Shown in pieces: positions 49,935 to 58,640 of a stretch of DNA of 64,000 nt. The stretch covers positions 480,995 to 544,994 of the forward strand of contig NZ_ASJB01000080.1 in NCBI RefSeq assembly GCF_000478275.1. The letters are read 5' to 3'. This DNA is from Amycolatopsis orientalis DSM 40040 = KCTC 9412 (GTDB lineage Bacteria; Actinomycetota; Actinomycetes; Mycobacteriales; Pseudonocardiaceae). Every line of letters starts with the position of its first letter. Positions within the stretch are counted from its first letter, which is position 1. The position numbers and the translations under genes are program-made. Below the pieces are notes generated by a model. The model saw only the letters and a program-made list of their open reading frames with translations. It made no database searches and was not told the DNA's origin.

Positions 49935-52900
49935 GTGGGCGTGAACGGGCGGCGAACAGCGGCAGGAACCGACGCGCGGCTGGTCCGCACGCCGGTCACC
50001 GGCACGCCCTCGTTCCAGTGGGATTCCGCCGCCCGCCGCCTGCTGGCCGCCCCGGACGGCTTCCGCCGGGTCCTCGGCGGGCCGGGCACGGGCAAGACGG
50101 CTTTGCTGGCGTCGGCGGCCTCACGACGGATCGCCGAGGGCGCGGATCCGGGGAGTGTGCTCATCCTGACCACCTCCCGCAAGGCGGCCGACGTCCTGCG
50201 CGCCGACATCACGCACCGGCTCACCACCGATCCGGAAGAGGATCCGCTACCGCGCACCATCCGCGAACCGCTCGTGCGCACGGTGCACTCGTACGCGTAC
50301 GCGCTGTTGCGGATGGAGGCCCAGGCCGACGACCTCCCGCCGCCCCGGTTGCTGGCCGGGGCGGAACAGGACGTCGTCGTCCGCGAGCTGCTCGCCGGTG
50401 ACCTCGAAGCGGGCGCGCTCGACTGGCCGGAACAGCTGCGGCCCGCGCTGAACGTGCCCGGTTTCGCCGAGGAACTGCGCGACCTCCTGCTCCGCGCCGC
50501 CGAACGCGGGCTGGGCCCGGAGGATCTGGCCGAACTCGGCAGGCGGCGCGGCCGCGACGAATGGATCGCGGCCGGGCACTTCTGGAGCCAGTACGAAGAG
50601 GTCACGCTGCTGCAGGGCGCGGGCGGCAACGCGCTCGGCGTCGCGAGCGCGCCCGCGCTGGACGCGGCCGAACTCGTCACTTCCGCGCTGCTGGCCCTGG
50701 AGGACGACCCCGAACTGCGCGAACGCGAGCAGCGCCGGGTCCGGCACCTGTTCGTCGACGACGCGCAGCATCTCGATCCGCTGCAGACCCAGCTCATCCG
50801 GCTCATCGGGCACGCGGCCGACGAGTTCGTCGTCGCGGGCGATCCCGACCAGTCCGTGTTCTCCTTCCGTGGCGCGGATCCCCGGCTGTTCGCCGACGCG
50901 GACGAGGACGGCGAGCGCACGGTCCTGCTGACCACCGCGCACCGGCTCGCCCCGGTGATCCGCACGGCCGTCACGAAACTCGGCTCCGTGCTGCCCGGTT
51001 CGTCACCGCAGCGCAAACTCGTCGACGCGCCGGACGCCGAGGGCGGCGCCGTGCGGGTCCGCCTGATGCCGACCCCGGCGGCCGAGGCGAGCTGGATCGC
51101 CGATCAGCTGCGCCGCGCGCATCTCGTCGACGGCGTGCCGTGGTCGGAGATGGCGGTGCTCGTCCGGTCGCCCGCCCGTACTTTCCTTGTCCTGCAACGC
51201 GCTCTCCGCGCCGCCGGGGTGCCGATCGGTTCGGCCACTGAGGAACTGCCTCTCGCGAAACAACCGGCCGTCCGGCCGTTGCTGGCGATGTTGCGGCTCG
51301 CCGCCGATCCGGAACTGCTCGACGTCGACCTCGCCGAGATGTTGCTGTCGTCGCCGCTGGGCGGCGCGGATCCGCTCGCCCTGCGGCGGCTTCGGCGCGG
51401 CCTGCGCAGGCTGGAACTCGCAGGCGGCGGGCAGCGGTCCAGTGACGAGCTGCTGGTTGAAGCCTTGCGCGCCAACGACGTCCTCACCGGCCTGGCGGAG
51501 GCCGAAGCGCTGCCGATGCGCCGGATCGGCGGCCTGCTGCACGCGGCACACCAGGCCGTGGTGCGGGGCGACGGAGTCGAGCAGGTGCTGTGGGATCTGT
51601 GGCAGGCCAGCGGTCTGGAACAGCGCTTCCTGCGGCTGGTCGATCGCGGCGGTTCCCTGGGCTCGCAGGCGGATCGCGACCTCGACGCGATCGTCGCGCT
51701 CTTCGACGCGGCCGGTCGCTATGTCGACAGATTGCCCAGGGCGAGTGTCGCCTCGTTCGCGGATTACCTGTCCTCGCAGAACATCGCCGGGGGCACGCTC
51801 GCGCCCGCAGCGATGAAGAGCGAAGGCGTTTCGCTGCTCACGGCGCACGCGGCCGCCGGTCGCGAATGGACGGTCGTCTCGGTCGCCGGGGTCCAGGAGG
51901 GCAGCTGGCCGGATCTGCGGCTGCGCGGTTCCGTGCTCGGTGTCGAGCGGTTGGTGGACCTCATGTCCGGCGTCGACGACGAGAAGGTGTCCGCCACCGC
52001 GCCGATCCTCGCCGAGGAGCGACGGCTGTTCTACCTGGCCGCGAGCCGCGCGCGGAAGACGTTGCTGGTCAGCGCGGTCGCGGGGGAGGACGAGCAGCCC
52101 TCGCGGTTCATCGACGACCTGGAGGAGAACGGCGCCGACGACGGCGGCCTCGACTCGCGGATGAAACCGGCGGGACGTTCGCTGGTGCTCGCCGAACTCG
52201 TCGGCGAACTGCGCGAGGTCGTCTGCGACGAGTCGAGCGAGCCGGAAAGGCGCCAACGGGCGGCACGTCAGCTCGCCAAACTGGCCGCCGCCGGGGTGCC
52301 GGGCGCGCATCCGGACACCTGGTACGGCCTGCTGGAGCCCTCCACCACCGAACCCGTGCACCAGCCGGGCGACCTCATCCGCATCTCACCGTCCACTGTG
52401 GAGGTTCTGGTCAAATGCCCGCTGCGGTGGCTGATCGAACGCCACGGCGGCAGCGATCCGGCGCAATTGGCCGCCGTCACCGGAACCCTGGTGCACGGGC
52501 TCGCGCAGGCGGTCGCCGGCGGCAGCAGTGACGAGCAGATCCGCGCTGCCCTCGACGAGGCGTGGGTGCGGGTCGACGCCGGGGCGCCGTGGTTCTCGCG
52601 CCGCGAACGGTCGCGGGTCGAGCAGATGCTGCGGAACTTCATCTCCTGGCTGGAAACCAGCCGCAAGGAGCTGATCGAGGCCGGGGTCGAGCAGGACATC
52701 GAGGTCGAACTCCCCGTCGGCGACGGCGACACCGGCGACATCCGCGTGCTCCTGCGTGGCCGGGTCGACCGGGTGGAGATGGACAAGGACGGCCGCCCGG
52801 TCGTCATCGACATCAAAACCGGCAAGGTCCCGATTTCGGCCTCGGACGCCGAACAGCATCCGCAGCTGGCCGCGTACCAGCTGGCCGTGCTGCTCGGCGC

Positions 52901-53159
52901 GGTCGAGGGCGGGTCGAAACCCGGTGGCGCGCGGCTGGTCTACGTCGCGAAGTCCAACAACAAGACCGGATCCACCCAGCGGGAGCAGGCGCCGCTGGAC
53001 GAGGACGGCGGGAAGCAGTGGCTCGAACTGGTGCGTTCGGCGGCGGGCTCGGCCACCGGACCGGAGTACGGGGTCATCGAGAACCCGGACTGTGATCGGT
53101 GCCCGGCAAGGGGTTGCTGTCCGCTGCGGCCCGAGGGCAGGCAGGTGACCGGTCCTTGA
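49935..53159 (+). CDS. adnA: AdnA subunit of AdnAB helicase-nuclease
   Basis: A UvrD-like helicase fused to a RecB-type nuclease, about 1074 residues. Walker A is GPGTGKT (about 49-55). Motif II reads VDDAQ, where helicases normally have DEAQ; the Glu is changed to Asp. Motif III is GDPDQSVFSFRGADP. The C-terminal nuclease has LLRGRVDRVEM, VVIDIKTGK and QLAAYQLA, and Fe-S cysteines CPLRW plus CDRCPARGCC. AdnAB resects double-strand breaks in mycobacteria. GTG at 49935 or 49941 is the start. It overlaps adnB. Confidence 0.92.
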   Translation: MGVNGRRTAAGTDARLVRTPVTGTPSFQWDSAARRLLAAPDGFRRVLGGPGTGKTALLASAASRRIAEGADPGSVLILTTSRKAADVLRADITHRLTTDPEEDPLPRTIREPLVRTVHSYAYALLRMEAQADDLPPPRLLAGAEQDVVVRELLAGDLEAGALDWPEQLRPALNVPGFAEELRDLLLRAAERGLGPEDLAELGRRRGRDEWIAAGHFWSQYEEVTLLQGAGGNALGVASAPALDAAELVTSALLALEDDPELREREQRRVRHLFVDDAQHLDPLQTQLIRLIGHAADEFVVAGDPDQSVFSFRGADPRLFADADEDGERTVLLTTAHRLAPVIRTAVTKLGSVLPGSSPQRKLVDAPDAEGGAVRVRLMPTPAAEASWIADQLRRAHLVDGVPWSEMAVLVRSPARTFLVLQRALRAAGVPIGSATEELPLAKQPAVRPLLAMLRLAADPELLDVDLAEMLLSSPLGGADPLALRRLRRGLRRLELAGGGQRSSDELLVEALRANDVLTGLAEAEALPMRRIGGLLHAAHQAVVRGDGVEQVLWDLWQASGLEQRFLRLVDRGGSLGSQADRDLDAIVALFDAAGRYVDRLPRASVASFADYLSSQNIAGGTLAPAAMKSEGVSLLTAHAAAGREWTVVSVAGVQEGSWPDLRLRGSVLGVERLVDLMSGVDDEKVSATAPILAEERRLFYLAASRARKTLLVSAVAGEDEQPSRFIDDLEENGADDGGLDSRMKPAGRSLVLAELVGELREVVCDESSEPERRQRAARQLAKLAAAGVPGAHPDTWYGLLEPSTTEPVHQPGDLIRISPSTVEVLVKCPLRWLIERHGGSDPAQLAAVTGTLVHGLAQAVAGGSSDEQIRAALDEAWVRVDAGAPWFSRRERSRVEQMLRNFISWLETSRKELIEAGVEQDIEVELPVGDGDTGDIRVLLRGRVDRVEMDKDGRPVVIDIKTGKVPISASDAEQHPQLAAYQLAVLLGAVEGGSKPGGARLVYVAKSNNKTGSTQREQAPLDEDGGKQWLELVRSAAGSATGPEYGVIENPDCDRCPARGCCPLRPEGRQVTGP

Positions 53160-56100
53160 TCTCCGAACTCCAGCGCCGTCAGGTCGAACCGGGCGAGATC
53201 GCCCGCGCGCTCGGCCTGCACAGCCCGACCGACGAACAGGCCGAGGTCATCGCCGCACCCGTCGAGCCTTCGCTGGTGGTCGCGGGGGCGGGCGCGGGCA
53301 AGACCGAGACGATGGCCGCGCGCGTGGTGTGGCTGGTGGCCAACAGTGTCGTGCCGCCGGAACGCGTCCTCGGCCTGACCTTCACCCGCAAGGCCGCCCG
53401 CCAGCTCGGGGAGCGTGTCCGCACCCGGCTGCGCCGCCTGGTCGGGTCGGGGCTGCTCGACAGGATCGACCCGACCGGCGACCTGCGCATGACGGTGACC
53501 GCCGGGGAGCCGACGGTGCTCACCTACCACGCGTACGCCGGGCGCCTGCTGTCCGAACACGGGCTGAGGTTGCCGGTGCAGCCCGGGGTGCGGTTGCTTT
53601 CGGAGACGTCTTCGTGGCAGTTCTCGCACCGGGTCGTGTCCACTTGGGACAATGACCTCGACACCGATCGCGTGCCCTCCACGGTGACGGCGCAGTTGCT
53701 GGCGCTGGCCGGGGAACTCGGCGAGCACCTGGTGGAGACCGAACGGCTGGCGCAGTACACGTCGTGGCTGTGCGAGGTCATCGAGAACGCGCCGCGGGCC
53801 AAGGGGCAGCGAGCCGCGCTCCCGCAGAAGCTGGCCGAAGTCATGACGGCGCAACGGTTCCGGCTCGCGCTGCTGCCGCTGGTCGAGGCCTATCACGCGC
53901 GGAAGCGGGCCGAGGGCGCGCTCGACTTCGCCGATCAGATGTCGTTGGCCGCGCAGCTCGCCAGCAGCTATCCGGCGGTGGTGGCGGGGGAGCGCGAACG
54001 GTACGGCGCGGTGCTGCTCGACGAGTACCAGGACACCGGGCACGCCCAGCGGATCCTGCTGCGGTCGCTGTTCGGCGGTGTGGAACATCCGCCGATGCCG
54101 GTGACGGCGGTGGGTGACCCGGCGCAGGCCATCTACGGCTGGCGCGGGGCGAGCGCGGCGAACCTGCCGCGGTTCACCACGGACTTCCCGAGGGACAACG
54201 GGGAACGGCTCGTCCCGGCACTGGATTTCGGGCTGCTGACCAGTTTCCGCAATCCGCCGGAGGTGCTGGAACTCGCCAACGCGATCTCGGAACCGTTGCG
54301 GGAGCGGGGTCTCGGCGTCGCGCGGCTGCGGGCGCTGGAAGGCGCCGGGACGGCGGACATCGCCGCCGCGCTCCAGCCGGACGTCCGCGCCGAACGCGAA
54401 TGGGTCGCCGACGCGGTGGCGAAGCGCTGGTTCGAAACCCTGGAGGAGACCGGGAAACCGCCCACGGCGGCGGTACTGGTCCGGCGCCGCGCCGACATGG
54501 CACCGATCGCGGCGGAGATGCGGGCGCGCGGGCTGCCGGTGGAGGTCGTCGGCCTCGGCGGACTGCTCGACGAACCCGAGGTCGCGGACCTGGTCAGCAC
54601 GCTGCGGGTGCTCGCAGATCCGCTCGCGGGCAGTGCGGCCGCCCGGCTGCTGACCGGGGCGCGCTGGCGGATCGCGGCGGCCGACCTCGCGGCGTTGTGG
54701 CGTCGTGCGGGTGAGCTCTCCTCGCCGGAGTCGTCGTCGGGGAAGTCCGATGTGGACGAACCGGTGCTGGTGACCGAACGCGTCGAGCAGGCGGGGCTGA
54801 TCGACGCCATCGACGATCCCGGTACGCCGGAACGGTATTCGCCGGAGGGGTTCCGGCGTATCCAGCGGATCGGCAGGGAACTGTCGGCGTTGCGCCGTCG
54901 CCTCGACCAGTCGCTGCCCGAACTGGTCGCCGACGTGGAACGCACGATGCTGCTCGACGTCGAATCGCTGGCCCGTCCCGGGCCTGCCGGGCGCGCGCAC
55001 CTGGACGCTTTCGCCGACGTCGTCACGGATTTCGCCGAAACCTCGCCGACGGCGACGCTGTTGTCCTTTGTGGACTATTTGAACACCGCCGCGCACGCGG
55101 AGGACGGGCTCACCCCCGGCGAGGTGGAGGTCGTCCCGGACCGGGTCCAGGTGCTGACAGTGCACTCGGCGAAGGGGCTGGAATGGCGCATCGTCGCGGT
55201 TCCGCATCTGGTGAAGGAGGTCTTCCCCGGCAGGCGGCGTTCGTCGTCGTGGCTGCGGACGTCGACCTCGCTTCCGGCCGCGCTGCGCGGTGACTCGGAA
55301 GACCTGCCGGAGCTGCGGATCTCCGAGGGCTATGACCGCAAGGAAGTCCAGGAAGCGCTGGAGCTGCACGAAGAAGGGTTCGTGGCGCGGGAGGCGGACG
55401 AGGAGCGGCGGCTCTGTTACGTCGCGCTGACCCGTTCCGAGCACACGCTGATCGTTTCCGGGCACTGGTGGAACGAGAGCAGCGCGCGGCCGAAGGGTCC
55501 TTCGGAGTTCCTGCTCGAAATCGGCGAGGTGATGCGGGAGAACTCGGTCGGCCGGATCGAGCGCTGGGCCGAGGAACCGGAGGGCGACGAAGAGAACCCG
55601 CTGGTCGCCGACTCACGCCGGTCGCGGTGGCCGGTCGATCCGCTGTGGCCGCGGCGTGAGGGCGTCGCGGACGGGGTCGATCTGGTGCTCGGCGCCATGG
55701 AGGCCGCGAAGGACACTGAGGACGCCGAGGACGCCGAGGCCACCGAGGAAGAGGACGATCCGGACGGCTGGATCTCCGACACCAAGGTGCTGCTGGAGGA
55801 GCGCGCGCGGGCGCAGAACCGGGTCCAGCAGGTCGTCCTGCCGCCGCATCTTTCGGTGAGCCAGCTGGTCGAACTGTCGGCCGATCCGGCCGGGCTGGCC
55901 AGGCGGCTGCGGCGGCCGCTTCCGGTGCGTCCCAACACTTACGCGCGCCGGGGGACGGCGTTCCACGGGTGGCTGGAGCAGCGGTTCGGCGGCGAGCAGC
56001 TGCTGGAGATCGACGATCTGCCCGGCGCGGCGGACGTCGACGAGGCGCCCGACACCGAGCTGGAGGCGCTGCGGACGGCGTTCGAGAAGAGCGAGTGGGC

Positions 56101-56434
56101 GAACCGGGTGCCGCACGCGGTCGAGGTCCCGTTCTCGGCCGACGTCGTGGGCGTGACCGTGCGCGGCCGGATGGACGCGGTCTTCGCCGATCCCGACGGC
56201 GGCTGGACCGTCGTCGACTGGAAGACCGGCGCCGTCCCGGAAGAGGGACGGCTCGCTTCGCTGGCCGTGCAGCTGGCGGCGTACCGGCTGGCGTGGGCGG
56301 CGCTGAAGAAGATCCCCGTGGAGAAGGTACGGGCTGCCTTCCACTATGTGAAACACGACAAAACCGTCCGCCCGGCCGACCTGCTGGACGCCGAAGGCCT
56401 GCGAAACCTCCTGCGACGCGTCCCCACGATCTAG
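53099..56434 (+). CDS. adnB: AdnB subunit of AdnAB helicase-nuclease
   Basis: A second UvrD-like helicase-nuclease, 1111 residues from the GTG at 53099. A TTG at 53156 overlapping the adnA stop (TTGA) is an alternative that would remove 19 residues. Motifs are intact: VAGAGAGKTET (I), LLDEYQDT (II, DEYQ), GDPAQAIYGWRGAS (III), VQVLTVHSAKGLEW (V), CYVALTRSEHTL (VI), and the nuclease RGRMDAVFAD, VVDWKTG and LAVQLAAYRL. It should be the lead motor, with AdnA as partner. Confidence 0.93.
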   Translation: MPGKGLLSAAARGQAGDRSLISELQRRQVEPGEIARALGLHSPTDEQAEVIAAPVEPSLVVAGAGAGKTETMAARVVWLVANSVVPPERVLGLTFTRKAARQLGERVRTRLRRLVGSGLLDRIDPTGDLRMTVTAGEPTVLTYHAYAGRLLSEHGLRLPVQPGVRLLSETSSWQFSHRVVSTWDNDLDTDRVPSTVTAQLLALAGELGEHLVETERLAQYTSWLCEVIENAPRAKGQRAALPQKLAEVMTAQRFRLALLPLVEAYHARKRAEGALDFADQMSLAAQLASSYPAVVAGERERYGAVLLDEYQDTGHAQRILLRSLFGGVEHPPMPVTAVGDPAQAIYGWRGASAANLPRFTTDFPRDNGERLVPALDFGLLTSFRNPPEVLELANAISEPLRERGLGVARLRALEGAGTADIAAALQPDVRAEREWVADAVAKRWFETLEETGKPPTAAVLVRRRADMAPIAAEMRARGLPVEVVGLGGLLDEPEVADLVSTLRVLADPLAGSAAARLLTGARWRIAAADLAALWRRAGELSSPESSSGKSDVDEPVLVTERVEQAGLIDAIDDPGTPERYSPEGFRRIQRIGRELSALRRRLDQSLPELVADVERTMLLDVESLARPGPAGRAHLDAFADVVTDFAETSPTATLLSFVDYLNTAAHAEDGLTPGEVEVVPDRVQVLTVHSAKGLEWRIVAVPHLVKEVFPGRRRSSSWLRTSTSLPAALRGDSEDLPELRISEGYDRKEVQEALELHEEGFVAREADEERRLCYVALTRSEHTLIVSGHWWNESSARPKGPSEFLLEIGEVMRENSVGRIERWAEEPEGDEENPLVADSRRSRWPVDPLWPRREGVADGVDLVLGAMEAAKDTEDAEDAEATEEEDDPDGWISDTKVLLEERARAQNRVQQVVLPPHLSVSQLVELSADPAGLARRLRRPLPVRPNTYARRGTAFHGWLEQRFGGEQLLEIDDLPGAADVDEAPDTELEALRTAFEKSEWANRVPHAVEVPFSADVVGVTVRGRMDAVFADPDGGWTVVDWKTGAVPEEGRLASLAVQLAAYRLAWAALKKIPVEKVRAAFHYVKHDKTVRPADLLDAEGLRNLLRRVPTI

Positions 56435-56495
56435 CGTTTCGTCCTCTGGATGCGGTACTTGCGTGTGCAACTACCGCATCCAGAGGACGAAACGC
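56434..56495. terminator. Family D palindrome
   Basis: The first base is the last base of the adnB stop codon (TAG). Arms GCGTTTCGTCCTCTGGATGC and its complement enclose TTGC/GCAA. It separates convergent adnB and a DoxX-like gene. Confidence 0.7.
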
Positions 56496-56505
56496 GGGAG
56501 GGGGG

Positions 56506-56892
56506 TCAGGCGCGGTCGCGGACCTTCAGTGCCCAGGTCACCAGCGGGATCTGGAGCGGCACGCGGGCCCAGAAGGCCGCCCGCCAGTGCTTCGGCGCCT
56601 TCCGGCGGTCGGCGTCGACGGCCATCTTCACGTTCCCCGGCAGGACGACGACGAACAGCAACGCGGCCGCGAGCCCGCCGAGACGGCGCGTTTTCGGCGC
56701 GGCGATCGCGGCGGCGACGCCCAGCTCGGCGACGCCCGAGCCGTAGGTCCACGCGCGAGGGGAGCCGGGAAGCTGCTTCGGGATGATGGCGTCGAAGGGT
56801 TTTGGCTGGACGAAGTGCAGGACGCCGGCCGTGCCGAGGAGGCCGGCGAGGAAATACGCGGGCCGCTGGGACGGCTTGGATTCCGAAGACAT
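56506..56892 (-). CDS. DoxX-like membrane protein
   Basis: A 128-residue protein with about four helices. FLAGLLGTAGVLHFVQPKPF and YGSGVAELGVAAAIA are the DoxX/DUF4870-type segments, with VVVLPGNVKMAVDADRR near the end. ATG 56892 gives the short form. DoxX proteins are linked to redox or thiosulfate metabolism in some bacteria, but many are uncharacterised. It stands between adnB and the K+ channel gene. Confidence 0.72.
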   Translation of the reverse strand: MSSESKPSQRPAYFLAGLLGTAGVLHFVQPKPFDAIIPKQLPGSPRAWTYGSGVAELGVAAAIAAPKTRRLGGLAAALLFVVVLPGNVKMAVDADRRKAPKHWRAAFWARVPLQIPLVTWALKVRDRA

Positions 56893-56949
56893 GCCCCGAG
56901 CTTCGCATACCGCGCTGAACACGCGGTTCGTCGGCTATCCTCGGCGACC

Positions 56950-56985
56950 GTGAGTGACGCGGACCAGGCCGGAGCCTGTGCATGA
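56950..56985 (+). CDS. Possible 11-residue leaderless uORF of the channel gene
   Basis: TATCCT (56936-56941) ends 8 nt before a GTG that opens a frame VSDADQAGACA ending in TGA. The stop overlaps the ATG of the channel gene (ATGA). This would couple translation of the channel to a leaderless uORF. It may be a chance frame. Confidence 0.3.
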   Translation: MSDADQAGACA

Positions 56986-58058
56986 GGGTTCTCAAGCGTT
57001 TCCCGGTCCGGTTGAGCGACCGCCCGGACCATGAGCTCGTCGGCGTGATCCGGATGCCGGAACTGACGGTCAGCCCGCTGCGGTCGATCCTCAAACGGAT
57101 CATCGGCGCGATGCTCGCCCTGCTCGCGACCGTCCTGATCGTCTACCTCGGCCGAGACGGCTACCGCGACGCCAACGGCGACGGGCTCAGCTTCCTCGAC
57201 AGCCTCTATTACGCGACCGTGTCGCTGTCGACCACGGGGTACGGCGACATCGCGCCCGCGACGTCGTCCGCGCGGCTGGTGAACGTCCTGGTGATCACCC
57301 CGCTGCGCGTGCTCTTCCTCATCGTCCTGGTCGGTACCACACTCGAAGTGCTCACCGAGCGCTCTCGCCAGGCTTTCAAGATCCAAAAGTGGAGGACGAA
57401 GGTGCGTGACCACACGGTCGTCGTCGGATTCGGCACGAAGGGCCGGTCGGCGGTCAACGCGCTGCTCGGGGACGAGAACGTCGAACCCGACCACATCGTC
57501 GTCGTCGACACCGACCAGCAGGCCCTCGAAGCGGCCACCTCGCTCGGCCTGGTGACCGTGCACGGTTCGGCCACCCGCGCCGACGTGCTGCGGGTCGCCG
57601 GCGTGCAGCGGGCCAAGGCCGTCGTCGTCGCCCCGAACCGGGACGACACCGCGGTGCTGGTCACCTTGACCGCGCGTGAACTGGCGCCCAAGTCGCACAT
57701 CGTGGCTTCGGTGCGGGAGGCGGAGAACGTCCACCTGCTCAAGCAGTCGGGCGCGAACCAGGTCGTGGTGTCGAGCGAGACGGCCGGGCGCCTGCTGGGC
57801 ATGGCGACGTCGACGCCGCTGGTGGTCGACATGGTCGAGGACCTGCTCACCCCCGAGTCGGGCCTCGCCATCGCCGAACGGCCGGTGGAACCGTCCGAAG
57901 AGGGCGGTTCGCCGCGGCATCTGTCGGACATCGTGCTGGGCGTCGTCCGCGACGGCGTCCTGTACCGCGTCGACGCCCCGCAGGCCGACGCGATCGAGCC
58001 GGGCGACAAGCTGCTGTACGTCCGGAAGGTGACGTCCGCGGAGACCATCGAGCGCTGA
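56982..58058 (+). CDS. Potassium channel with RCK/TrkA-N domains (Rv3200c-like)
   Basis: A 358-residue ion channel. Helix 1 (about 37-56), the selectivity filter STTGYGDIAP (about 79-88) and helix 2 (about 95-120) form the pore. The RCK N-domain starts with VVVGFGTKGRSAVNAL and holds DTDQQALE; VHGSATRADVL is the nucleotide-binding part. Residues from about 240 may be RCK C-terminal. It probably controls K+ flux and is the recalled homologue of mycobacterial Rv3200c beside adnB. Confidence 0.92.
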   Translation: MRVLKRFPVRLSDRPDHELVGVIRMPELTVSPLRSILKRIIGAMLALLATVLIVYLGRDGYRDANGDGLSFLDSLYYATVSLSTTGYGDIAPATSSARLVNVLVITPLRVLFLIVLVGTTLEVLTERSRQAFKIQKWRTKVRDHTVVVGFGTKGRSAVNALLGDENVEPDHIVVVDTDQQALEAATSLGLVTVHGSATRADVLRVAGVQRAKAVVVAPNRDDTAVLVTLTARELAPKSHIVASVREAENVHLLKQSGANQVVVSSETAGRLLGMATSTPLVVDMVEDLLTPESGLAIAERPVEPSEEGGSPRHLSDIVLGVVRDGVLYRVDAPQADAIEPGDKLLYVRKVTSAETIER

Positions 58059-58065
58059 CGCGGCG

Positions 58066-58095
58066 GCGGTAGCAAGGGACCTTTGCTATCGCGGC
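58066..58095. terminator. Single (half) family B repeat
   Basis: CGGTAGCAAGGGACCTTTGC plus TATCGCGGCG, self-complementary (G-T wobble), follows the channel stop codon by 7 bp. Confidence 0.5.
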
Positions 58096-58136
58096 GAGGG
58101 CTGACCTGGGGTTTTATCGCTTTCGTGCGTGAGCTG

Positions 58137-58176
58137 AAGGCTCCTTGTGTCGCGTCTGATACGGCGAAGGGAGCCC
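58137..58176. repeat. Hairpin in the gap after the channel gene
   Basis: GGCTCCTT and AAGGGAGCC form an imperfect stem (one bulged base) around 23 nt that include GTGTCGCGTC. Sequence TGAAGGCTCCTT resembles the ends of the composite element at 30967. Confidence 0.35.
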
Positions 58177-58277
58177 CGCCCGTGGCCCCAGCAACACCAC
58201 TGGCCCGAGCAGTCACAGCGGGCGGCGCGTGAAGGCCTTGCCAAGTACATGACGGTCCCTTCCTCGCGCCTGGTCAG

Positions 58278-58470
58278 GTTCCGGCAAAGTCGGCTATCCG
58301 CTGGTGCCGGTGGGCCGAGTGTGGAGGATTTGGGACATTGAACGTCCCAAATCCTCCACACTCGGGGTCTTCCCCCATTCTCTGTTGATCAAGCTTCGCA
58401 ACCGGGTGCGAACCCGCGACGATGAAGGAATTGGGACACTCAACGTCCCAATTCCTTCATCGTCGGCCTG
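58278..58470. repeat. Composite hairpin element, copy 2 (family F)
   Basis: This aligns with 31001-31254. Shared parts are GGCAAAGTCG, hairpin I (58316-58364, CGAGTGTGGAGGATTTGGGA arm), TCTGTTGA, stem III (58395-58412, TTCGCA/TGCGAA) and hairpin II (58417-58465). Stem III differs from copy 1 in a way that keeps pairing. This copy lies in a 582-bp gap between genes on the same strand. The remaining gap has two half-B repeats and no ORF I would support. Confidence 0.6.
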
Positions 58471-58564
58471 CAAGAGGCAGCCGAGACCCACTCGCCCGAA
58501 TCCTCCACATCGTCCCGGAGCGAGACCCGCGACGCCTCAGCTGCCGCCACGAGACCATCGAACG

Positions 58565-58590
58565 GCGGTAGCAAGGGACCTTTGCTATCA
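58565..58590. terminator. Single (half) family B repeat
   Basis: CGGTAGCAAGGGACCTTTGC plus TATCA repeats the half-B unit 500 bp downstream of the first, just before the next gene's promoter region. Confidence 0.45.
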
Positions 58591-58640
58591 CTCTCGCCGC
58601 GGGGAGGGTTCGCTGTGTTTTGCCGCGTGGTTCTGGGAGC

